This document shows, in pieces, positions 27,223 to 35,502 of a stretch of DNA of 64,000 nt. This DNA comes from Methylotenera_A sp044228245 (lineage in GTDB: Bacteria > Pseudomonadota > Gammaproteobacteria > Burkholderiales > Methylophilaceae), in the NCBI GenBank assembly GCA_044228245.1, contig JBGAVG010000008.1, forward strand, positions 1-64,000. The letters are read 5' to 3'. How positions within the stretch are numbered: the first letter of the stretch is position 1; every line of letters begins with the position of its first letter. The position numbers and the translations under genes were made by a program. The notes beneath the pieces were generated by a model. It had not been told where the DNA came from, did no database searches, and saw only the letters and a program-made list of their open reading frames with translations.

Positions 27223-27537
27223 TTAAGATTTGCAAATTTCCTGGCTCAAAACCCGCATCACGGCTAATGCTGACTGGCTTGAAATCTTATAAAAAATATT
27301 CTTGCCCTCGCGGCGTGTTGCTACCAATTCCGCTTCGCGTAACACCGTAAGCTGCTGTGACAGCGTAGGCTGCCGAATATCCAATATTTGCTCTAATTCG
27401 CCTACGGATTTTTCACCCTGCGAGAGTTGGCATAACAGCAGTAAGCGATCTGAATTCGCCAGCGCCTTCATCAGGCAGGAGGCTTTGTCAGCCGAGGCGC
27501 GAAGCACATCAAAATTTATTTCTTTAATTTCAGACAT
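27223..27537 (-). CDS. ArsR-family sulfide/persulfide-responsive repressor (BigR/SqrR-like)
   Basis: A 104-residue winged-helix repressor. The DNA-reading helix is in QPTLSQQLTVLREAELVATRREGKNIFY (about 53-80). Cys36 (LLLLCQLSQGE) and Cys102 (QEICKS) fall where the two regulatory Cys of BigR and SqrR lie, which form a disulfide or polysulfide bridge when sulfane sulfur is present. The arsenic-site motif CVCD of ArsR is absent. The neighbours (DUF442, TauE, persulfide dioxygenase) match this role. Cys21 is extra. It is first in the leftward operon and divergent from the dioxygenase gene. Confidence 0.88.
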   Translation of the reverse strand: MSEIKEINFDVLRASADKASCLMKALANSDRLLLLCQLSQGEKSVGELEQILDIRQPTLSQQLTVLREAELVATRREGKNIFYKISSQSALAVMRVLSQEICKS

Positions 27538-27557
27538 GGGTTGGTTTGAAACAGGTG

Positions 27558-27594
27558 ATTATATGTAATTTAATATTATATTAAAACATATAAT
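27558..27594. promoter_or_regulatory. Candidate BigR-type operator between repressor and dioxygenase genes
   Basis: The AT-rich intergenic region holds a dyad. The left arm starts ATTATATGT and ends in TTTAATAT; the right arm is its near-exact inverse, ending in ACATATAAT, with a two-base offset. The dyad spans 27558-27594, between divergent starts at 27537 and 27642, so one site could control both genes. The base composition resembles BigR sites, but this has not been tested. Confidence 0.65.
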
Positions 27595-27641
27595 ATAATA
27601 TCACGCCAGCCGGACTTTTAACGCACTCTGAGAACATCCCT

Positions 27642-28346
27642 ATGATTTTTAAGCAATTATTTGATAAAGCATCTTCGACTTATACTTATTTCATCGCGGA
27701 TACAGCGGCAGGTGAGGCGGTATTCATTGACCCGGTGGATACGCATGTAGAGGACTACCTAGCGCTGTTAAAGCAGCATCAATGTATGCTTAAATATTCG
27801 CTTGAAACACATGTGCATGCAGACCATATCACAGGTGGCGGTTTGTTGCGCCAGAAAACCAATGCGCTCACTGGTGTTGCGGGGGCCTGCGGCGCGGAAA
27901 CCGCTGATTTGCAATTAAAAGATGGCGACGTGATTGCATTTGCACAAGAAACCATCAAGGCCATTGCTACGCCGGGGCACACGCCGGGCAGTATCTCTTA
28001 TTTGTGGCGCGACCGCTTGTTTACAGGTGACACTTTATTAATTAATGGCTGTGGCAGAACAGACTTTCAGGGCGGCAGTGCAATCGCCATGTACGATAGC
28101 ATTGTGAATAAATTATTTACTCTGCCGGAAGACACGCTGGTGTATCCTGGCCACGATTACAATGGCCGCCGTGTAAGCTGTATCGGGCAAGAAAAGGCCA
28201 TTAATCCACGCTTGGCAGGAAAAACGCGAGATGAGTTTGTTGAAATCATGAACAATTTGAACCTGCCAAAACCCAAGATGATTGATATTGCTGTGCCTGC
28301 AAATCGCATGTGCGGTGTGCCAGAACCAGAGGTCGTACAGGGTTGA
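27642..28346 (+). CDS. Persulfide dioxygenase-like metallo-beta-lactamase-fold protein
   Basis: A 234-residue protein of the ETHE1/PDO and Blh MBL class. The metal motif is H57-V-H59-A-D61-H62. TPGHTPGSISYL follows (H near residue 113), the LFTGDTLLINGCGRTDFQ segment supplies the Asp of the site, and VYPGHDYNG the last His. PDO enzymes use one Fe to oxidise glutathione persulfide to sulfite. In Blh this domain is fused to DUF442; here the two are separate and divergent, either side of the palindrome. The sulfite would suit the TauE exporter. Confidence 0.88.
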   Translation: MIFKQLFDKASSTYTYFIADTAAGEAVFIDPVDTHVEDYLALLKQHQCMLKYSLETHVHADHITGGGLLRQKTNALTGVAGACGAETADLQLKDGDVIAFAQETIKAIATPGHTPGSISYLWRDRLFTGDTLLINGCGRTDFQGGSAIAMYDSIVNKLFTLPEDTLVYPGHDYNGRRVSCIGQEKAINPRLAGKTRDEFVEIMNNLNLPKPKMIDIAVPANRMCGVPEPEVVQG

Positions 28347-28363
28347 TTGATTTGGCAGAAAAA

Positions 28364-28410
28364 AGCGCGGGTAAGTACTAGACTTAACCGCGCCAGACTT
28401 AACCGCGCCA
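28364..28410 (+). terminator. Duplicated hairpin downstream of the dioxygenase gene
   Basis: A dyad GCGCGGGTAAGT / ACTTAACCGCGC (loop ACTAG region) is followed by a perfect tandem copy of GACTTAACCGCGCCA (28381-28395 and 28396-28410). It lies 18 bases after the dioxygenase stop and before the stop of the convergent pentapeptide gene. It may terminate transcription, although no long T run follows. Confidence 0.5.
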
Positions 28411-28430
28411 GACTAAGTAAGAATAGGTAG

Positions 28431-29474
28431 CTAGAATCTAGCGCCCATTTTGCAGGCGCTTTTTGCCGGATTCTCAGCTGTCATTAAGTTGGCTTCACTT
28501 AACTTTTTTGCTTCTGGTACCTCAGCTACGATTGCACAATTTACACACTTACCTTTGGCTTCATCGTAGCCTTTGATGGCCTCTATGCCTTTTACATTGG
28601 CCATTATTGTTCCATCTAATATAGCCTCGCCCATTTTTGCACCGGTGATATCTGCGCCGGTTAAATCTGCTTTACTGAAATCGGCGCGGAACAAATCGGT
28701 GTCGCGCAAATTGGCGCCGCGCAAATTTGCGAATCTAAAGTTGCTACGATTGATGTCGGCACCTTCAAAATTGGTATTGGCAAAATTGCCGCCAATCGCA
28801 TCAAAACGCATGGCACCCATCGGTTGGTTACCAATGTCCAGGCCAAAGCGGCCGTTTTTAATGATGGCGTTGCTCATATTCACATCGCCCAGCGTGCCTA
28901 TCATGCGCGCGTTGGTGAGGTTAGCGCCTTCAAAATTCACTTTATCAAAAATTGCCTGAAAAATCGTGGCATCTGTTAAATCCGCCTTACTCAGGTCTGC
29001 ACCTTCAAGCCGGGCCAAATTCAAATAACTTTTCTGCATGTTGGCACCGCTTAAATTTGCACCGCGCAGATAAGCGCCAAAAAAACTGGTATTGACCATT
29101 TTGCAATGGCGCAGGTCCATTTTGTCGAACTCTAGATAACCGGCATCCTTATTGCTCAAGTCACAGGTTTTGCTGCTGATTTGCTTCAGCGCATCGGCCT
29201 GGCTGATTTTTTCGCGCTCAGGCTCGGCGTTTTTAGCATAAAAAGCAGCGGCTTTGGCAATCGTGTTGTCCGGGTCAAGCAAGAATGAATCTTTTGCAGC
29301 CTGATTACCAAAACAATAGGTTTTGCCTTTATATAATTCGTTAATCTCACATTTGGTTTTGACCAGTGCGCCCTTGGATAAACCGGTGGTGCAGTGGTCG
29401 CCAAATTCACCCGCAAAGGCCATGCTGGTAAATAGCAGCGTCGCGCCCGCAAGCATTACTTTTAAAGTTTTCAT
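28431..29474 (-). CDS. Exported YHS-like plus pentapeptide-repeat protein
   Basis: A 347-residue protein with a signal peptide (MKTLKVMLAGATLLFTSMAFA). Residues about 22-85 resemble a YHS metal-binding domain (Cys-bearing FGDHCTTGLSKGALVKTKC then GKTYCFGNQAAKDSFLLDPDNTI). Residues about 110-285 are pentapeptide repeats of the A(D/N)LxX type (GANLSGANMQKSYLN, EGADLSKADLTDATIF, RGANLRDTDLFRADF), expected to fold as a right-handed quadrilateral beta helix. The tail has KGKCVNCAI. The third of three consecutive ATGs (29474) has the best GGAG spacing, 7 bases. A metal-handling, periplasmic scaffold is a reasonable guess only. Confidence 0.75.
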   Translation of the reverse strand: MKTLKVMLAGATLLFTSMAFAGEFGDHCTTGLSKGALVKTKCEINELYKGKTYCFGNQAAKDSFLLDPDNTIAKAAAFYAKNAEPEREKISQADALKQISSKTCDLSNKDAGYLEFDKMDLRHCKMVNTSFFGAYLRGANLSGANMQKSYLNLARLEGADLSKADLTDATIFQAIFDKVNFEGANLTNARMIGTLGDVNMSNAIIKNGRFGLDIGNQPMGAMRFDAIGGNFANTNFEGADINRSNFRFANLRGANLRDTDLFRADFSKADLTGADITGAKMGEAILDGTIMANVKGIEAIKGYDEAKGKCVNCAIVAEVPEAKKLSEANLMTAENPAKSACKMGARF

Positions 29475-29757
29475 CATCATTCTCCAGTAGTTGAGTATTG
29501 CCGTCTATCGCGGCATGTGGGGCAAGTATAGGCGTATGGCAAACCTGCACAGTAACTCCAGTCACACAACGGATTTGATTGTTTAATCAGCCGTTAATTC
29601 ATTGTAATTCGCTACTTCTGCTTGCTAAGTAAAATCATGAGTTACAGTTTATTTACAATTTGAAGTCGGCAAAGTCAAAGCAGCCTCGTTGAACGCTCAT
29701 CTGCACAATATTTTTTGGAAGTAATTAAGAGCAGAGATAACTAAGGAGATTTAAAAA

Positions 29758-30390
29758 ATGCGTAACACATTATTATTTGGTTTAATAGCTGCGACTGTTT
29801 CATTGCCTGCACTGGCAAGCCATGATGATCGTGACGATAATTACGAAGACCGCGCCCGTGTCATTTCTGTGGCGCCACAATATGAGCGTGTGAACTCGCC
29901 ACGCCAGGAATGCCGTACTGAGTACGTGCGAGAAAGTTATTACGAAGCGCCACAACGTTCATTGGGTGGTGCGGTGATTGGCGGCGTAACGGGCGGCCTG
30001 CTAGGCAGCACGATTGGCCGTGGCAATGGCCGTGTAGCGGCTGCTGCTGTGGGTGCTGGTGTAGGCGCTATTGTGGGTGACCGTGTAGATAATGACCGTG
30101 GTTATGGCAGCCGAGGCCGTGAGCGTGTGGAAACACGTCCGGTAGAGCGTTGCGTGACGGTGGATAACTGGCAAAACATTCCTGCCGGTTACCTGGTAAA
30201 TTACGAGTATAACGGTCGCCAATATTCAACGGTAACAGACCGTGACCCAGGTCGTTTTATACCCGTGAATGTTACGGTAAGGTCTGGTGGTTATGTGTCA
30301 CAAGTAAGTTATCGTGAAGACCGAGGCGAGCGTAGAGGCTGGAAGAGAGGCCATGGGCATCATAAACATCACGACCGTCATTACTGGTAA
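29758..30390 (+). CDS. Glycine-zipper 2TM exported protein
   Basis: A 210-residue protein with a signal peptide (MRNTLLFGLIAATVSLPALA), an acidic/basic N-terminal segment with an exposed Cys (RQECRTEYVRESYYEAPQ), a glycine zipper (about 67-108, GGAVIGGVTGGLLGSTIGRG and VAAAAVGAGVGAIVG) and a basic C-terminal part rich in His and Arg (RRGWKRGHGHHKHHDRHYW) that could bind metals. A strong start, AAGGAG 8 bases before the ATG. It is an unlinked paralogue of the gene at 1958-2533. The upstream 284 bases hold no gene and look like promoter and leader sequence. Confidence 0.78.
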   Translation: MRNTLLFGLIAATVSLPALASHDDRDDNYEDRARVISVAPQYERVNSPRQECRTEYVRESYYEAPQRSLGGAVIGGVTGGLLGSTIGRGNGRVAAAAVGAGVGAIVGDRVDNDRGYGSRGRERVETRPVERCVTVDNWQNIPAGYLVNYEYNGRQYSTVTDRDPGRFIPVNVTVRSGGYVSQVSYREDRGERRGWKRGHGHHKHHDRHYW

Positions 30391-30404
30391 TTGTTAGTAA
30401 CTAG

Positions 30405-30444
30405 AAAAGCCGCCCCTTGTGTTGATTAGGGGCGGCTTTTTTTA
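30405..30444 (+). terminator. Rho-independent terminator after the zipper gene
   Basis: The arms AAAGCCGCCCCT and AGGGGCGGCTTT enclose a loop of about ten bases and run into a T tract. It lies 15 bases after the zipper stop and fits as its terminator. Confidence 0.9.
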
Positions 30445-30495
30445 TTGGGCGGATGCTGGCGCTAAAATTTTGGCATAAATGCTAAAATAGCCAGC

Positions 30496-30999
30496 ATGTT
30501 CGCTTTTCTTCAGAAATTATTTCAATCCAAAGAACCCAATGCTGCACTGGCCTGGCAGCAGGCTGGCAATCAGGCGGGGAGCGCTTACTGGCTGTATGCC
30601 GCGCCAGTGCATCTGGTGCTGCAGCGTGACAGTTTCAGTTTGGCTGTGCCTGCGCCATTGCTGTTGGAAAGTCATGAAGCCAATACCCTGACAAGCGCTT
30701 TCAATCACCATTTCGCCAGTGATGGCATGCAGTTTTTCTGGTACGAAACCACCTGGTTCCTAAGTTTGCAATCCAATCCGCACATAGAAACGAGGGCGCC
30801 AGAAGCCGCATTGAATAAGGATGTCAGCGCATACTTGCCAACAGGCGCAGGTGCAATCCAATGGGCCGCATTTCAAAACGAGCTGCAAATGCTATTGTTT
30901 GAACATCCTGTCAATCAGGCGCGCGAAGCCAAGCGCTTGCCGGTCATCAACAGTATCTGGTGTTACGGTGGCGGGCAGTTAGCCAATGATGCAGATTAA
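30496..30999 (+). CDS. RpfE-type regulatory protein (conserved, upstream of recJ)
   Basis: A 167-residue protein of the family annotated as RpfE-like or as phosphoglycerate-mutase-like. The family segments PVHLVLQRDSFSLAVP, FNHHFASDGMQFFWYE, LPTGAGAIQWAAFQNELQMLLFEHPVNQARE and INSIWCYGGGQ are recognisable. The molecular function is not established; the family is typically found next to recJ in betaproteobacteria and xanthomonads, as here. It overlaps recJ by 14 bases, so translation is coupled. No signal peptide; cytoplasmic. Confidence 0.75.
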   Translation: MFAFLQKLFQSKEPNAALAWQQAGNQAGSAYWLYAAPVHLVLQRDSFSLAVPAPLLLESHEANTLTSAFNHHFASDGMQFFWYETTWFLSLQSNPHIETRAPEAALNKDVSAYLPTGAGAIQWAAFQNELQMLLFEHPVNQAREAKRLPVINSIWCYGGGQLANDAD

Positions 31000-32701
31000 G
31001 ACAAGGACAGTGAATGAAAACGCGTATCAGCACCTGCTAGAAGCGGGCGTAGCGCCGCTGCTCGCAAGGCTGTATGCGGCGCGCAGTGTGGTGAATAAAA
31101 GTGAGCTGGAAATTTCTTTGGCTGGAATCATTCCGCCGGAACAGCTTACCAATAGTGCTGAAATGGCGAAACTGCTGGCCGATGCAATTTACCAGAATAA
31201 AAAAATTCTGGTGATCGGCGATTACGATGCAGATGGCGCAACCGCCACGGCAGTCGCTGTAAAGGGCTTGCGTAGCATGGGCGCTAACGTCGATTTTCTC
31301 GTACCGAATCGCTTTGAATACGGTTACGGCTTAACGCCTGAAATCGTTGCGCTGGCTGCTATGCAAAACCCGGATATTCTGATTACGGTGGATAACGGCA
31401 TTGCCAGTGTCGATGGCGTGGAGGCCGCGAATTCACTGGGGCTGCAGGTACTGATTACCGATCACCATTTACCAGGCGACATCACGCCGCAGGCCGCTTG
31501 CATCGTGAACCCGAATCAACATGGCTGCAAATTCCCCAGTAAAAATCTCGCTGGCGTCGGCGTGATGTTCTACGTGCTGCTGGCGTTGCGCGCAGAGCTG
31601 CGCAGCCGCAACGCTTTTGAAAATCGACCTGAACCCAATTTAACTGAGCTGTTAGATTTGGTCGCGCTGGGCACGGTGGCGGATTTGGTGAAGCTGGACG
31701 CCAACAATCGCATTCTGGTCGAGCAGGGCTTGCGCCGCATCCGCAGCGCTTCTAATCCTAAAGCGGCTTGCAGTGCCGGCATCACAGCGTTGTTAAAAAT
31801 CGCCGGAAAATCGCCCGAAAAAACTACTGCACAGGATTTGGGCTTTTACGTAGGGCCGCGCCTCAATGCCGCTGGCCGGCTGGATGACATGCGGCTGGGT
31901 ATCGCCTGTTTGCTGGCCGAAACGGAAACCGATGCACTACAAAAGGCGCAAACCCTGCACGAGCTGAACATGGAGCGGCGTAATATCGAAGCCGATATGC
32001 AGGACAGCGCGCTGGCTGCGCTGGAAGATATTGAGGTGACCGAGCAATACAGCTTAAGCCTTTACCAGCCTGATTGGCATCAAGGCGTCATCGGCATTCT
32101 GGCTTCGCGCTTGAAAGAAAAATATCATCGTCCTACGCTTGTGTTTGCAGATGCGAACGGGGGAGTGTTAAAAGGGTCTGGCCGTTCCATTACCGGCTTG
32201 CATTTACGCGATGCGCTGGATTTGGTCACCAAACAGCATCCGAAATTGATTATCAAATTTGGTGGCCACGCCATGGCAGCGGGCCTGAGCATTCGTGAAG
32301 CGGATTTCTTGGCATTTCAGCAGGCGTTTGAAGCTGTGACTCGCACACTGTTAAATGAGGCGGATTTGCAAGCGGTGATGGAAACGGACGGCAATTTAAG
32401 CGCAAATGAGATTAACCTGCAGACCGCGCAGATACTGGCTTCACAGGCATGGGGCCAAGGTTTTGCGCAGCCCCTGTTTTACAATGACTTTAAGGTGATT
32501 AATCAACGCTTGGTTGGCGAAAAACACCTGAAACTAATCTTGGAAAAAGATCAAAAACGGTTTGACGCGATCTATTTTAATTGCAGTGATGATTTGCCTG
32601 AGACCATTACCGCTGTATATGCCATGGAAGCCAATGAATACAAGGGGTTGCAGACCGTGCAACTGCAGATAAAACACGTTTTTAACGATAATTTCACTTG
32701 A
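30986..32701 (+). CDS. recJ: Single-stranded-DNA-specific exonuclease RecJ
   Basis: A 571-residue 5'-3' exonuclease of the DHH family used in recombination and mismatch repair. The phosphoesterase motifs are VIGDYDADGATATAVAV, TVDNGIAS and ITDHHLPGD, followed by VNPNQ. The DHHA1 half carries GGHAMAAGLSI and the OB fold is at the C-terminus (about 450-560). Length is normal. Two ATGs at 30986 and 30989 sit within the rpfE end, both usable. Mg2+ or Mn2+ dependent; cytoplasmic. Confidence 0.96.
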   Translation: MMQIKTRTVNENAYQHLLEAGVAPLLARLYAARSVVNKSELEISLAGIIPPEQLTNSAEMAKLLADAIYQNKKILVIGDYDADGATATAVAVKGLRSMGANVDFLVPNRFEYGYGLTPEIVALAAMQNPDILITVDNGIASVDGVEAANSLGLQVLITDHHLPGDITPQAACIVNPNQHGCKFPSKNLAGVGVMFYVLLALRAELRSRNAFENRPEPNLTELLDLVALGTVADLVKLDANNRILVEQGLRRIRSASNPKAACSAGITALLKIAGKSPEKTTAQDLGFYVGPRLNAAGRLDDMRLGIACLLAETETDALQKAQTLHELNMERRNIEADMQDSALAALEDIEVTEQYSLSLYQPDWHQGVIGILASRLKEKYHRPTLVFADANGGVLKGSGRSITGLHLRDALDLVTKQHPKLIIKFGGHAMAAGLSIREADFLAFQQAFEAVTRTLLNEADLQAVMETDGNLSANEINLQTAQILASQAWGQGFAQPLFYNDFKVINQRLVGEKHLKLILEKDQKRFDAIYFNCSDDLPETITAVYAMEANEYKGLQTVQLQIKHVFNDNFT

Positions 32702-32767
32702 AACTTTAGCCAATAATCGCTATCTTACCAAGGTTGCCGTTTGGCAGCTTTTTATAAGGAAATAATA

Positions 32768-33454
32768 ATGTCAGATAATATGCAAGTATTAGGCCGTGAA
32801 GGCAGTTTAGCTACACAAAACAAGGTGTTGCGTAACACCTACGCCATGCTTGGCCTGACCATGATTCCAACCGTGATTGGTGCGATGATTGGCATGAAAA
32901 TGAATTTTGCGTTTGCGGCAGAGCATCCGTTTATGTTTGCAATTGGCGCAATGGCGGTGTTGTTCGGCATGTTTGCTGCGATCTCCGCAAATCGTAACAG
33001 CAGCATCGGGGTGGTGTTATTGTTAGGCCTCACATTTGTATTAGGTTTGATGTTAGGGCCGATTTTGCAATATGCACTGAATTTACGTAATGGCGCACAA
33101 ATTGTTGGCTTGGCGGCAGGCGGCACGGGCGTGATATTGATGACCATGGCGGGCATCGCGACCACCACCAAAAAAGACTTCAGCTTTATGGGCAAGTTTT
33201 TACTGGTGGGCATTATTCTGCTGATCGTGGCTTCATTAGCTAATCTCTTTTTACAGATTCCTGCAATGACGCTGGCGCTTTCAGGCGTAGGGGTGCTGCT
33301 ATTCTCCGGCTTTATCCTGTATGAGGTAAGCCGTATCGTCACGGGCGGTGAAACCAATTACATCATGGCAACCTTAGGGCTCTACATGAGTATCTATAAC
33401 CTGTTCACCAGTTTGTTGCAGTTACTTATGGGCCTAATGGGCAGTAACGATTAG
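32768..33454 (+). CDS. Bax-inhibitor-1/YccA-family membrane protein
   Basis: A 228-residue protein of seven transmembrane helices (starting VLRNTYAMLGLTMIPTVIGAMIG). It belongs to the BI-1/YccA/YbhL family, which includes a regulator of FtsH proteolysis (YccA) and Ca2+-leak channels. The ATG at 32768 has an AAGGA site 7 bases upstream; the frame also opens at 32741. Acidic residues near the end of the helices (FLQIPAMTLALS) are not enough to assign a channel activity. It is followed by a dispersed repeat and a terminator. Confidence 0.87.
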   Translation: MSDNMQVLGREGSLATQNKVLRNTYAMLGLTMIPTVIGAMIGMKMNFAFAAEHPFMFAIGAMAVLFGMFAAISANRNSSIGVVLLLGLTFVLGLMLGPILQYALNLRNGAQIVGLAAGGTGVILMTMAGIATTTKKDFSFMGKFLLVGIILLIVASLANLFLQIPAMTLALSGVGVLLFSGFILYEVSRIVTGGETNYIMATLGLYMSIYNLFTSLLQLLMGLMGSND

Positions 33455-33480
33455 AAAAACCTACTGCGCTTGCAATTACG

Positions 33481-33551
33481 TTGTTACGCGGTACTCGCAA
33501 CCTCACCGTACAACAACGTACTGGTTCGGCTTCTGCGTTCCGTGCGCCTAG
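33481..33551 (+). repeat. Dispersed intergenic repeat, copy A
   Basis: A ~71-base element between the BI-1 gene and the terminator. It aligns without gaps to copy B at 60290-60360; about three quarters of the bases match. Shared cores are CGTACAA-CGTACT (GTAC arms of a hairpin), CCGTGCGCCT and the GCGGT-CTCG stretch. It is not coding. Confidence 0.7.
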
Positions 33552-33570
33552 TCGGTTTTAAGCTGAATGA

Positions 33571-33598
33571 AAACCCCCGCATTTGCGGGGGTTTTTTA
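33571..33598. terminator. Bidirectional terminator between BI-1 and tadA genes
   Basis: Arms AACCCCCGC and GCGGGGGTT enclose the loop ATTT and are flanked by AAA on the left and TTTTTTAT on the right. The T tract reaches the stop of tadA, which runs the other way; each strand has a T-rich 3' flank, so it probably serves both. Confidence 0.88.
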
Positions 33599-34105
33599 TT
33601 GGCTTTTATTTAATCTGCGCTGCCTGAAAAACTCTGTTAAGACTGCGCCACATTCTTCAGCTAAAACACCATTGATGACTTCCGTATGGTGGTTTAATTT
33701 TGGCTCTGCCATGATGTTAATGACGCTGCCGCACGCGCCGGTTTTAGGATCGCTGGCACCATACACCAGCCTTGCGATACGCGCGTGCTGTATCGCGCCG
33801 CAGCACATAGCGCAGGGCTCCAGCGTGACATAGAGCGTGCAATCCACTAGGCGGTAGTTGCCCAGGTGCTTTGCCGCTTCACGCATGGCGACAATCTCGG
33901 CATGCGCGGTCGGGTCATGATTGCCAATCGGCGTATTACCGCCGCGGCCAATCACCATACCGTCTTTGACGATAATCGCGCCTACGGGCACTTCGCCTGC
34001 CTGTGCAGCTGCCTGTGCAAGCTGCAAGGCAAGCTGCATATAACTTTGGTCTGTGTGGGCAGTATCTGTCGAATTCAATTGATTTATCGCTTGATAATTA
34101 GGCAT
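33596..34105 (-). CDS. tadA: tRNA-specific adenosine deaminase TadA
   Basis: A 169-residue zinc deaminase that makes inosine at position 34 of tRNA-Arg. The catalytic motifs are H68-A-E70 (TAHAEIVAM) and PCAMC at 97-101, with the family run VGAIIVKDGMVIGRGGN in between. The N-terminal 20 residues are an extra low-complexity extension (NQLNSTDTAHTD) with a weak start site. A shorter start is possible at M23. Cytoplasmic. It converges with the BI-1 gene across the terminator. Confidence 0.93.
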   Translation of the reverse strand: MPNYQAINQLNSTDTAHTDQSYMQLALQLAQAAAQAGEVPVGAIIVKDGMVIGRGGNTPIGNHDPTAHAEIVAMREAAKHLGNYRLVDCTLYVTLEPCAMCCGAIQHARIARLVYGASDPKTGACGSVINIMAEPKLNHHTEVINGVLAEECGAVLTEFFRQRRLNKSQ

Positions 34106-34155
34106 TAAAGCTTAATATTAGCACACCAAAGTAGTTAAAATTGAGGCGTAATAGT

Positions 34156-34857
34156 ATGCAAATTAGACGTTCACATGAGCGTGGACATGCCAACCACGGT
34201 TGGCTGGATAGTTATCATTCCTTCTCATTCGCGCATTATTATGACCCGGATTGGATGGGGTTTTCGGTATTGCGCGTGATTAATGAGGATGTGATTGCGC
34301 CCGCACAAGGCTTTGGCATGCATTCGCACGACAATATGGAAATCATCACCTATATTTTGCAAGGCAATTTGGCGCATAAAGATAGCCTGGGTAATGTGGA
34401 GGTGATTAAGCAGGGCCACGTGCAGCGCATGACGGCAGGCACGGGGATCAGGCATAGCGAGTTCAATGCCTCGGATACTGACCCCGTGCATTTGCTGCAA
34501 ATCTGGATTCTGCCGAACCAGCAGAATTTGCCGCCAAGTTATGAGGATAAGTTTTTTACCGATGCGCAAAAGCTGAACCAATGGTGCTTGCTGGCGTCAG
34601 AAAATGGTGAAAATGACTCGCTCACTGTTCATCAGGACTTGGCACTTTATGCGGCAAAATTAAGTGAACAAAAGCAGCTGGAATATGCACTTAAAGATCG
34701 CCGCTGCGCTTATTTGCAAGTGGCAAGCGGCCGCATGGAAGTTAACCAGACACTAATAACTGCTGGTGATGCGGTGATGTTCGACAGCGCACAGATGATT
34801 CAGATTAAAGCGATTGATATGGCAGAAATATTATTGTTTGATTTGCCAAAACTTTAA
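34156..34857 (+). CDS. Pirin-family bicupin protein (YhaK/YhhW-like)
   Basis: A 233-residue bicupin. The N-terminal cupin has the metal motif GMHSHDNMEIITYILQG and MTAGTGIRHSEFN, which gives the His/His/Glu/His ligand set. Pirins bind Fe or Zn and some oxidise quercetin or act as redox sensors. The ATG at 34156 has GAGG 9 bases upstream. It is followed after 16 bases by the YceI gene, and a nitroreductase comes next, which may form a stress-related operon. Confidence 0.88.
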   Translation: MQIRRSHERGHANHGWLDSYHSFSFAHYYDPDWMGFSVLRVINEDVIAPAQGFGMHSHDNMEIITYILQGNLAHKDSLGNVEVIKQGHVQRMTAGTGIRHSEFNASDTDPVHLLQIWILPNQQNLPPSYEDKFFTDAQKLNQWCLLASENGENDSLTVHQDLALYAAKLSEQKQLEYALKDRRCAYLQVASGRMEVNQTLITAGDAVMFDSAQMIQIKAIDMAEILLFDLPKL

Positions 34858-34873
34858 TTAACAGGAGAATAAC

Positions 34874-35476
34874 ATGAACAGTTTAATTAAAAACATTGCC
34901 CTGGGAGCCGCCCTGGTATTGGCTTGCAGCCATGCCTTTGCAGAGCAGGAAGCCTATAAGATTGATGAGAACCATAGTTTCGCCAACTGGAGTATCCGTC
35001 ATGTCGCCTCGAAAACTTCGGGCATGTTCAGCGACATCAAAGGCAATATCATGATCGACCCAAACAATTTGGCCAATTCGTCGGTGGAGGCCAAAATCAA
35101 CATGCTGAGCGTCTACAGCGGCCATGCCAAGCGCGATGACCATATCAAAAAGGCTGAATATCTGGATGCCGGAAAGTTTTCAGAAATGACATTTGTGAGC
35201 AAAAAGATTGAAGCAAAATCCAATACCGAAGGCGTGATGACAGGTATCCTGACCATGCATGGCGTCGCAAGAGAAATCACCTTTCCCTTTAAAGTGCTGG
35301 GTTTTGGCAGCGACCCTTGGGGCGGCTACAGATCCGGCTTCGAGGCGCATACCTCATTGAAAGCGAGCGACTTCGGCTTTACCTGGCCGCTTAAAAAGGA
35401 TGCGCCGGTGGGGGATGATATCGACATCACGCTGCTGATTGAGGGCGTAAAAATACCAACTGAAAAAACAAAATAA
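34874..35476 (+). CDS. YceI-family periplasmic lipid-binding protein
   Basis: A 200-residue protein with a signal peptide (about 1-23, ending SHAFA) and a lipocalin-like YceI barrel: YKIDENHSFANWSIRHVASKTSGMFSDIKG at the start, VYSGHAKRDDHIKKAEYLDAGKFSEMTFVS, GVAREITFPFKVLG and the C-terminal DIDITLLIEGVKI. Members bind long polyisoprenoids such as ubiquinone precursors. A GGAG-type site precedes the ATG. The gene follows pirin by 16 bases. Confidence 0.92.
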   Translation: MNSLIKNIALGAALVLACSHAFAEQEAYKIDENHSFANWSIRHVASKTSGMFSDIKGNIMIDPNNLANSSVEAKINMLSVYSGHAKRDDHIKKAEYLDAGKFSEMTFVSKKIEAKSNTEGVMTGILTMHGVAREITFPFKVLGFGSDPWGGYRSGFEAHTSLKASDFGFTWPLKKDAPVGDDIDITLLIEGVKIPTEKTK

Positions 35477-35502
35477 TCTATTAACTAACAGTCAGGACAA
35501 TC

